NCBI GenBank assembly: GCA_022496805.1 | Contig: CM040099.1 | Span: forward strand, 684,501 to 748,500 | Direction of reading: 5' to 3' | DNA: 64,000 nt | Source: Pohlia nutans | Taxonomy: Eukaryota > Streptophyta > Bryopsida > Bryales > Mniaceae | Part shown: piece after piece, positions 55,383-64,000 of the stretch | Layout: each line of letters begins with the position of its first letter | Position numbering within the stretch: position 1 is the stretch's first letter | Position numbers and translations under genes: made by a program | The notes under the pieces: generated by a model | Database searches by the model: none | The model's input: only the letters and a program-made list of their open reading frames with translations | Told to the model about the DNA's origin: nothing

Positions 55383-55849
55383 TTGTGATTGATCTATAGA
55401 ACCACACGAATGATGTTACCCTTTCACTAGTGACAACATATGAACTCAATACAACGTGTGATCCACATTGAACGACAAGTCAGATAAAAATGTCCCCCAT
55501 GGGTATAAAATTACTCTGCATTAAGATTATAAAGTGGTACATAGTTTCGAGACCACTGATTGTACCCAATAGTTCACCTCAAGACGTCAAAATCAATGAC
55601 TTATAATCATTGGATCTTAACACCTGGACAAAGGCTGTAACTTCAATCCATTGTGTTCTAAACCCTTGATTCGAAGCTTTGAGGAATAAACATGGTTCTC
55701 ATCACTAAATTCTAGGTTATGGTAATAACTCCATGGTTCAATATAAGTTGGGCTCTCACGACGTAAAAGTTCCCAAATTAAAGCACAGAGGACCCTTTGA
55801 AAAAGAAATGGTCATACAAAACACACCATTAATACTTGATTGCACCACC
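55383..55849. other. Sequence between the MULE-2 cargo gene and the tandem array
   Basis: No gene seen. Presumably the promoter side of the cargo gene. A weak MULE-terminus-like string ends at 55774 but has no target duplication. Confidence 0.4.
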
Positions 55850-58800
55850 ATAGGTAGGTTGGCCATCCCTGTGGCTTCCACGACATGAACACTCGTGTTT
55901 TGAAAAACAAAATTTAGACCACAAGGGCCGTCCCTGTGGCATCCCCCAGGCTACCTCAACATGAACACTCGTGTTTTGAAAAAACCATTAGACCTCCAGG
56001 GGTTCCACTGTGGCTTCCACAACATGAACAATTGTGTTCGGAAAAAAAAAATTAGATCATGAGGACCATCTCTGTGGCTTCCACAACATAAACATGATTG
56101 TTTTGATAAAAAATTTAGACCACGAGGGGCCATCCCACAGGCTTACAGAACATGAACACGAGTACTTTGAAAAAATAAATCACACCACAAGGCCTGAACC
56201 GGCACCGGCTGAGGCATCCCGGTGGCTCCCAAAACATAAACACTCGGGTTTTAAAAAAAAAAATTAGACCACCAGGGCCGTCCCAATGGCTTCCAAAACA
56301 TAAACACGAGTGTTTTGATAAAAAAATTTAGACCCCAAAGGGACCATCCCAGTCGCTTAAAGAACATGAACACGAGTGTTTTGATAAAAAATTTAGACCA
56401 CAAGGGGTCGTCCCTGTACCCTAAAGAAAATGAACACAAGTGCTTTGAAAAAATAAATCACACCACAAGGGGTAAGCCGGCACCGGCAGGGGCTTCCTTG
56501 TGGCTTCCAAACATAAACACTCGGGTGCTTAAAAAAAAATAAGACCACCAGGGCCGTCCTTGTGGCTTCCAAAACATAAAAACGAGTGTTTTGATAAAAA
56601 ATTTAGACCCCAAAGGGGCCATCCCAGTGGCTTAAAGAACATGAACACGAGTGTTTTGATAAAAAATTTAGACCACAACGGGTCGTCTCTGTGGCCTAAA
56701 GAACATGATCACGAGTGCTTTGACAAAATAAATCACACCACAAGGGGTGAGCCGGCACCGGCTGGAGCTTCCCTGTGGGTTCCAAACATAAACACTCGGG
56801 TGCTTAAAAAAAAAATTACACCACCAGGGCCGTCCCAATGGCTTCCAAAACATCAACACGAGTGTTTTGATAAAAAATTTAGACCCGAAAGGGGCCATCC
56901 CAGTGGCTTAAAGAACATGAACACGAGTGTTTTGATAAAAAGTTTAGACCACAAGGGGTCGTTCCTCTATCCTAAAGAACATGATCACGAGTGCCTTGAA
57001 AAAATAAATCACACCACAAGCGGTGACCCGGCACCGCCTCGGGCTTCCCTGTGGCTTCCAAACATAAACACTCGGGTGATTAAGAAAAAAATTAGACCAC
57101 CAGGGCCGTCCCTGTGGCTTCCAAAACATAAACACGAGTGTTTTGATAAAAAATTTAGACCCCAAAGAGGCCATCCCAGTGGCTTAAAGAAGATGAGCAC
57201 AAGTGTTTTGATAAAAAATGTAGACCACAAGGGGTCGTCCCTGTGGCCTAAAGAACATGATCACGAGTGCCTTGAAAAAATAAATCACACCACAAGGGGT
57301 GAGCCGGCACCGGCAGGGGCTTCCCTGTGGCTTCCAAACATAAACACTCGGGTGCTTAAAAAAAAAATTAGACCACCAGGGCCCTCCCAGTGGCTTCCAA
57401 AACATAAACACGAGTGTTTTGATAAAAAATTTAGACCCCAAAGGGGTCATCCCAGTGGCTTAAAGAACATGAACACGAGTGTTTTGATAAAAAAATTAGA
57501 CCACAAGGGGTCGTCCCTGTGGCCTAAAGAACATGATCACGAGTGCTTTGAAAATATAAATCACACCACAAGGGGTGAGCCGGCACCGGCTGGGGCTTCC
57601 CTGTGGGTTCCAAACATAAACACTCGGGTGCTTAAAAAAAAAATTAGACCACCAGGGCCGTCCCTGTGGCTTCCAAAACATAAACACGAGTGTTTTGATA
57701 AAAAATTTAGACCCCAAAGAGGCCATCCCAGTGGCTTAAAGAAGATGAGCACAAGTGTTTTGATAAAAAATGTAGACCACAAGGGGTCGTCCCTGTGGCC
57801 TAAAGAACATGATCACGAGTGCCTTGAAAAAATAAATCACACCACAAGGGGTGAGCCGGCACCGGCAGGGGCTTCCCTGTGGCTTCCAAACATAAACACT
57901 CGGGTGCTTAAAAAAAAAATTAGACCACCAGGGCCCTCCCAGTGGCTTCCAAAACATAAACACGAGTGTTTTGATAAAAAATTTAGACCCCAAAGGGGTC
58001 ATCCCAGTGGCTTAAAGAACATGAACACGAGTGTTTTGATAAAAAAATTAGACCACAAGGGGTCGTCCCTGTGGCCTAAAGAACATGATCACGAGTGCTT
58101 TGAAAATATAAATCACACCACAAGGGGTGAGCCGGCACCGGCTGGGGCTTATCTGTGGCTTCCAAACATAAACACTCGGGTGCTTAAATAAAAAACTACA
58201 CCACCAGGGCCGTCCTAATGGCTTCCAAATCATAAACACGAGTGTTTTGATAAAAAAAATTAGACCCCAAAGGAGCCAGCCCAATGGCTTAAAGAACATG
58301 AACACGAGTGTTTTGATAAAAAATTTAGACCACAAGAGGTCTTCCCTGTGGCCTAAAGAACATGATCACGAGTGCTTTGAAAAATTAAATCACACCACAA
58401 GGGGTGAACCGGCACCGGCTGGGGCTTCCCTGTGGGTTCCAAACATAAACACTCGGGTGCTTAAGAAAAAAAATAGACCACCAGGGCCGTCCCAATGGCT
58501 TCCAAACCATAAACACGAGTGTTTTGATAAAAAATTTAGACCCCAAAGAGGCCATCCCAGTGGCTTAAAGATGATGAGCACAAGTGTTTTGATAAAAAAT
58601 TTAGACGACAAGGGGTCGTCCCTGTGGCCTAAAGAACATGATCACGAGTGCTTTGAGAAAATAAATCACACCGCAAGGGGTGAGCCGGCAACGGCTCGGG
58701 CTTCCTTGTGGCTTCCAAACATAAACACTCGGGTGCTTAAAAAACAAATTACACCACCAGGGCCATCCCAATGGCTTCCAAATCATAAACACGAGTGTTT

Positions 58801-61800
58801 TGATAAAAAAATTTAGACCCGAAAGGGGCCATCCCAGTGGCTTAAAGAACATGAACACGAGTGTTTTGATAAGAAATAAAGACCACAACGGGTCGCCCCT
58901 GTGGCTTGAAGAACATGATCACGAGTGCTTTGAAAAAATGAATCACACCACAACGGGTCAGCCGACACCGGCAGGGGCTTCCCTGTGGCTTCCAAACATA
59001 AACACTCGGGTGCTTAAAAAGAAAATTAGACCACCAGGGCCGTCCCTGTGGCTTCCAAAACATAAACACGACTGTTTTGATAAAAAATTTAGACCCCAAA
59101 GGGGCCATCCCAGTGGCTTAAAGAACATGAACACGAGTGTTTTGATAAAAAATTTAGACCACAAGGGGTCGTTCCTCTATCCTAAAGAACATGATCACGA
59201 GTGCCTTGAATAAATAAATCACACCACAAGGGGTGAGCCGGCACCGCCTCGGGCTTCCCTGTGGCTTCCAAACATAAACACTCGGGTGATTAAGAAAAAA
59301 ATTAGACCACCAGGGCCGTCCCTGTGGCTTCCAAAACATAAACACGACTGTTTTGATAAAAAATTTAGACCCCAAAAGGGCCATCCCAGTGGCTTAAAGA
59401 ACATGAACACGAGTGTTTTGATAAAAAATTAAGACCACAAGGGGTCGTCCCTGTGGCCTAAAGAACATGATCACGAGTGCTTTGAAAATATAAATCACAC
59501 CACAAGGGGTGAGCCGGCACCGGCTGGGGCTTATCTGTGGCTTCCAAACATAAACACTCGGGTGCTTAAATAAAAAACTACACCACCAGGGCCGTCCTAA
59601 TGGCTTCCAAATCATAAACACGAGTGTTTTGATAAAAAAAATTAGACCCCAAAGGAGCCAGCCCAGTGGCTTAAAGAACATGAACACGAGTGTTTTTATA
59701 AAAAATTTAGACCACAAGAGGTCTTCCCTGTGGCCTAAAGAACATGATCACGAGTGCTTTGAAAATATAAATCACACCACAAGGGGTGAGCCGGCACCGG
59801 CTGGGGCTTCCCTGTGGGTTCCAAACATAAACACTCGGGTGCTTAAGAAAAAAAATAGACGACCAGGGCCGTCCCAATGGCTTCCAAACCATAAACACGA
59901 GTGTTTTGATAAAAAATTTAGACCCCAAAGAGGCCATCCCAGTGGCTTAAAGATGATGAGCACAAGTGTTTTGATAAAAAATTTAGACCACAAGGGGTCG
60001 TCCCTGTGGCCTAAAGAACATGATCACGAGTGCTTTGAGAAAATAAATCACACCGCAAGGGGTGAGCCGGCAACGGCTCGGGCTTCCTTGTGGCTTCCAA
60101 ACATAAACACTCGGGTGCTTAAAAAACAAATTACACCACCAGGGCCGTCCCAATGGCTTCCAAATCATAAACACGAGTGTTTTGATAAAAAAATTTAGAC
60201 CCGAAAGGGGCCATCCCAGTGGCTTAAAGAACATGAACACGAGTGTTTTGATAAGAAATAAAGACCACAACGGGTCGCCCCTGTGGCTTGAAGAACATGA
60301 TCACGAGTGCTTTGAAAAAATGAATCACACCACAACGGGTCAGCCGGCACCGGCAGGGGCTTCCCTGTGGCTTCCAAACATAAACACTCGGGTGCTTAAA
60401 AAGAAAATTAGACCACCAGGGCCGTCCCTGTGGCTTCCAAAACATAAACACGACTGTTTTGATAAAAAATTTAGACCCCAAAGGGGCCATCCCAGTGGCT
60501 TAAAGAACATGAACACGAGTGTTTTGATAAAAAATTTAGACCACAACGGGTCGCCCCTGTGGCTTGAAGAACATGATCACGAGTGCTTTGAAAAAATGAA
60601 TCACACCACAACGGGTCAGCCGGCACCGGCAGGGGCTTCCCTGTGGCTTCCAAACATAAACACTCGGGTGCTTAAAAAAAAAATTAGACCACCAGGGCCG
60701 TCCCTGTGGCTTCCAAAACATAAACATGAGTGTTTTGATAAAAAATTTAGACCCCAAAGGGGCCATCCCAGTGGCTTAAACAACATGAACACGAGTGTTT
60801 TGATAAAAAATTTAGACCACAAGGGGTCGTCCCTGTGGCCTAAAGAACATGATCACGAGTGCTTTGAAAATATAAATCACACCACAAGGGGTGAGCCGGC
60901 ACCGGCTGGGGCTTCTCTGTGGGTTCCAATCATAAACACTCGGGTGCTTAAAAAAAAATTACACCACCAGGGCCGTCCCCATGGCTTCCAAAACATAAAC
61001 ACGAGTGTTTCGATAAAAAATTTAGACCCCAAAGGGGCCATCCCAGTGGCTTAAAGAACATGAACACGAGTGTTTTGATACAAAATTTAGACCACAAGGG
61101 GTCGTCCCTGTAGCCTAAAGAACATGAACACGAGTGCTTTGAAAAAATAAATCACACCATAAGCGGTGAGCCGGCACCGGCAGGGGCTTCCCTGTGGCTT
61201 CCAAACATAAACACTCGGGTGTTTAAAAAAAAATATTAGACCACCAGGGCCGTCCCTGTGGCTTCCAAAACATAGACACGAGTGTTTTGATAAAAATATT
61301 AGACCCCAAAGGGGCCATTCCAGTGGCTTAAAGAACATGAACACGAGTGTTTTGATAAAAAAATTTAACTAAAAGGGGTCGTACCTGTAGCCTAAAGAAC
61401 ATGAACACGAGTGCTTTGAAAAAATAAATCACACCACAAGGGGTGAGCCGGCACCAGCTGGGGCTTCCCTGTGGGTTCCAAACATAAACACTCGGGTGTT
61501 TAAGAAAAAAATTAGACCACCAGGGCCGTCCCTGTGGCTTCCAAAACATAAACACGAGTGATTTGATAAAAAATTCAGACCACTAGGGGTCGTCTCTGTA
61601 GCCTAAAGAACATGAACACGAGTGCTTTGAAAAAATAAATCACCCCACAAGGGGTCAACCGGCACCGGTTGGAGTACCCCTGTGGCTACCACAACATAAA
61701 CACTTGGGTGTTTAAAAAAACAAATTAGACCACTAGGGCTGTCCCTGTGGCTTCCAAAACATACACACGAGTGTTTTGATAAAAAAATTAGACCCCAAAG

Positions 61801-61933
61801 GGGCCATCCCAGTGGCTTATAGAACATGAACACGAGTGTTTTGATAAAAAATTTAGACCACAAGGGGTCGTCCTTGTAGCCTAAAGAACATGAACATGAG
61901 TGCTTTCAAAAAATAAATCAAACCACAAGGGGT
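55850..61933. repeat. Tandem satellite-like array, unit about 276 bp made of four sub-units of about 69 bp
   Basis: More than twenty units. A marker word GGTGAGCCGGCACCGGC recurs at 276-bp steps (near 57299, 57575, 57851 and 58127). Each unit contains four related segments built on 'CATAAACACGAGTGTTTTGATAAAAAATTTAGACC' variants. The 57184-57735 and 57736-58287 blocks are almost identical, giving a 552-bp higher-order repeat, as do blocks near 58600-59000 and 59980-60380. Edge units (55850-56500 and 61300-61930) are more diverged. Long ORFs on both strands (for example 56560-58191) exist only because the unit length is a multiple of three and lacks stops in some frames. Confidence 0.95.
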
Positions 61934-62191
61934 TATTGAAGGTAGAGAAGATTGCACAAGGCACACACACAAACACAAGGAATGCGTAGAAAGAGATAAT
62001 CTTTACTCAAAGGCCTTCCACCTTAAGTAGTGTACACTAGGAGGTCACCATGGACAAACCATATGGGATAACTCATCACAAGGACACTCTAGAGATCAGC
62101 CCATGCCTAACCCCTCCTCCCACACACCATTATTTAGCACCCGTACGTCTTTGGCTTCTAGCAATACTACGTTGCATCAATTACCTCAATA
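61934..62191 (-). repeat. Copia-3 3' LTR
   Basis: 258 bp; on the minus strand it starts TATTGAGGTAATTGATG and ends TACCTTCAATA. It resembles the Copia-1/-2 LTR only at the ends and in scattered words (CTCTTTACTC, GGGCTGAT). It abuts the tandem array at 61933. Confidence 0.8.
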
Positions 62192-63999
62192 CTCCCACTT
62201 TGCGTAGAGCCAAAGCCTCTAAGTCCAAATGCTATTACTAATCGTTGGTGTCGGTCTCTACAAAGACCCTTTGTGAGCACATCCGCCACCATGTGCTCCG
62301 TTGGGCAATACTCCAAATGTATAACTCCCAATTCCAACTTCTCCCGAATGAAGTGGTATTGCACATCAATGTGCTTCGTGCGTGAATGATGTGTAGGGTT
62401 CTTTGCAAGTGAAATGCACCCTTGGTTGTCACACATAATCGTTGTAGCCTCACCTTGTGTGCAACCCACATCCACCATTAGTTGCCTCAACCAAATGGCC
62501 TCCTTCGTGGCATGGCTCGTAGCCATGTACTCGGCCTCCACCGTTGATGTCGCCGTCGTTTGTTGCCGCTTGCTATTCCACGACACCGCTCCCGATCCGA
62601 CCTTGAACATGTAGCCCGTTGTCGATCTTCGATCGCTCGTGTCTCCCGCGTAGTCCGCGTCACAATAGCCGCTCAACACAATGTCTTTGCCTCCAAGACA
62701 CAACTTCACATCGCTTGTGCCCCTCAAATAACGCATGATCCTCTTGACCGTCATCCAATGCATCGAGCCCGGTCTCGCCATGTGTTGACTCACCACGCTA
62801 ATTGGATACGCAAGGTCGGGCCGTGTCGCAATCATCGCATACATCAATGACCCCACCGCTTGCTTGTATGGCACCTCCGCCATCGATTTAGCCTCCATCG
62901 CATACTCCTCCTCCGAAAGCTTGACGAGCTTGGAGTTTGCATCCAATGGTGTTGCCACGGGCTTACAATCCTCCATCCCGAATCTCTTGAGCACGTCCAT
63001 CACATACTTGCCTTGACTCATGGTGATAGTGCGTGTAGCCCTGTCTCGCACAAACTCAACACCAAGACAAAAGTGCAATTCTCCAAGATCACTCATCTCG
63101 TACTCTCTCTCAAGCATGCCTTTTAATGCATTCATTAAACTCATGAGGCTTGCAAGAATGATCAAATCATCAACATATATGATCACAATCACCACATGTT
63201 GCCCCTCTTGCATGAAGTAGAGACTATGATCCGCAATGCTCCTAGTAAACCCGTGTGCAACCAAGAACGTGTCAATCTTTTGGTACCACGCTCTTGGAGA
63301 TTGTTTCAACCCATACAATGATTTTTGCAACTTACAAACAAGGTGCTCATTACCTTGTTGCACAAACCCCTCAGGTTGCACCATGTAGATATCCTCCTCC
63401 AAATCGCCATTCAAAAATGCGGTCTTCACATCCATTTGATGCATCTCCAAGTCCAAGGCCGCTCCAATGGCAAGAATGCATCGAATGGTGGTGAACTTGG
63501 CCACGGGAGCAAACGTCTCGTGAAAGTCCACCCCATGCACTTGCGCGAACCCCTTGGCTACTAATCTTGCCTTGTGACGCACAACAATACCCGAAACATC
63601 CCTCTTTGTCCGAAACACCCATTTGCAACCAATGGGGTTGCGATCCTTTGGAATGGGAGTTAATTGCCACGTACCGTTAGCAATTAGAGAGTCGTACTCC
63701 TCTTGCATGGCGCGCTCCCACTTGACCGCATCCTCACCTTGCATGGCTTCTCGAATGGTCAATGGACCATCCGATAATGCCACATTCGCATGCTCGTCCT
63801 CCACTTGAGGGAAGATGTGGTTCTTCCACCATTCTCCAGGTGGCTTGCGCGATCTCTCGGGGTACCGCCGCTCGCTTGAAGAAACTTGCTCCTCTTGCGT
63901 GCCCTTTGCGCCATTCTTGGCCTTTGAGCTCGATGGCGCTTCAACAACCTCCGTGTCGCCAGCTTCGTCATCACCGTCATCATCACCTACATCAACAAC
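62167..63999 (-). CDS. Copia-3 polyprotein, C-terminal part (linker, reverse transcriptase, RNase H), cut by the window edge
   Basis: Open on the minus strand from the window edge to a stop inside the LTR (62167). It starts in the acidic linker between integrase and RT (VGDDDGDDEAGDTEVVEAPS, then RRYPERSRKPPGEWWKNHI). The RT follows (GTWQLTPIPKDRNPIGCKWV, KTAFLNGDLEEDIYMVQPEG, catalytic IIYVDDLIIL), then RNase H (GYCDADYAGDTSDRRS, TVEAEYMATS, HHSRTKHIDVQYH). Identity to Copia-1 is high in this region but clearly below that of Copia-1 versus Copia-2, and the LTR is different, so it is a related subfamily. No stops or frameshifts in the visible part. The gag, protease and integrase regions and the 5' LTR lie beyond 64000. 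Confidence 0.95.
   Translation of the reverse strand, partial: VVDVGDDDGDDEAGDTEVVEAPSSSKAKNGAKGTQEEQVSSSERRYPERSRKPPGEWWKNHIFPQVEDEHANVALSDGPLTIREAMQGEDAVKWERAMQEEYDSLIANGTWQLTPIPKDRNPIGCKWVFRTKRDVSGIVVRHKARLVAKGFAQVHGVDFHETFAPVAKFTTIRCILAIGAALDLEMHQMDVKTAFLNGDLEEDIYMVQPEGFVQQGNEHLVCKLQKSLYGLKQSPRAWYQKIDTFLVAHGFTRSIADHSLYFMQEGQHVVIVIIYVDDLIILASLMSLMNALKGMLEREYEMSDLGELHFCLGVEFVRDRATRTITMSQGKYVMDVLKRFGMEDCKPVATPLDANSKLVKLSEEEYAMEAKSMAEVPYKQAVGSLMYAMIATRPDLAYPISVVSQHMARPGSMHWMTVKRIMRYLRGTSDVKLCLGGKDIVLSGYCDADYAGDTSDRRSTTGYMFKVGSGAVSWNSKRQQTTATSTVEAEYMATSHATKEAIWLRQLMVDVGCTQGEATTIMCDNQGCISLAKNPTHHSRTKHIDVQYHFIREKLELGVIHLEYCPTEHMVADVLTKGLCRDRHQRLVIAFGLRGFGSTQSGSIEVIDAT
62192..62201 (-). promoter_or_regulatory. 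Copia-3 polypurine tract
   Basis: AAAGTGGGAG on the minus strand next to the LTR. Identical to the other two copies. Confidence 0.8.
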
Positions 64000-64000
64000 A

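Noticed and set aside
55751..55774. GGGAAC...ACGTCGTGAGAGC (minus strand) as the missing MULE-2 terminus
   Set aside because: Partial resemblance only, no heptamer or GAGAGC block, and the flank (AAATTAAAGC) does not repeat the left flank TGGTGCGGCG.
56560..58191. 543-codon open frame on the plus strand, with many smaller ones on both strands
   Set aside because: A by-product of a stop-free 276-bp tandem repeat. The frame only repeats the unit and no start, splice or domain signal is present.

Overview
Eukaryotic nuclear DNA, almost certainly from a green plant with a large, repeat-rich genome. Evidence: spliced genes, three Ty1/copia elements, a CACTA (En/Spm) element with TNP2/DUF4218/DUF4216 coding regions, Mutator-like elements (MULEs), a Stowaway-like MITE and long tandem arrays. 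No confident single-copy host gene, tRNA or rRNA was found. The species cannot be fixed from the sequence.

The layout is a nest of mobile elements that can be ordered by target-site duplications (TSDs). (1) The oldest layer is a GC-rich retroelement with a decayed gag-like ORF on the minus strand (39.28-40.61 and 46.28-49.47 kb). (2) CACTA material fills 1-14.6 kb and 35.46-39.28 kb. It ends at 39277 with a terminal repeat reading CACTATAAGAAACCCG on the minus strand, and it is full of GACGTC/GACATC/GATGTC hexamers. (3) A 20.8-kb MULE (MULE-1, 14613-35453) sits inside the CACTA material, flanked by a 10-bp TSD. It carries a transposase with FLYWCH/WRKY-like zinc, DDE and SWIM domains on the minus strand, a small gene at its left end, a lysine-rich ORF, and a multi-exon gene on the plus strand. 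(4) Copia-1 (15530-21205; identical LTRs; TSD GATTC) sits inside MULE-1 and splits the small gene. Copia-2 (40609-46275; TSD CTGGC) sits in the gag-like retroelement. (5) A second MULE (MULE-2, from 49471) cut the gag-like ORF. It carries a diverged homologue of MULE-1's multi-exon gene, itself broken by a 1.5-kb foldback element (53388-54889). (6) At 55.85-61.93 kb lies a tandem array with a unit of about 276 bp. (7) A third copia element enters on the minus strand and runs off the window end.

The most unusual content is the shared MULE cargo gene. Its C-terminal half has the layout of a beta-class (motif IV then motif I) N6/N4 DNA aminomethyltransferase, but the catalytic DPPY-type motif is replaced in both copies. 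The two copies are diverged in sequence and intron content, yet align exon by exon. Both now carry stops or breaks. Other notable points are a copia primer-binding site matching the anticodon arm of initiator tRNA-Met (half-tRNA priming), an otherwise intact copia copy that has lost the first catalytic aspartate of integrase, and a CACTA TnpD gene that looks like a join of two element copies.
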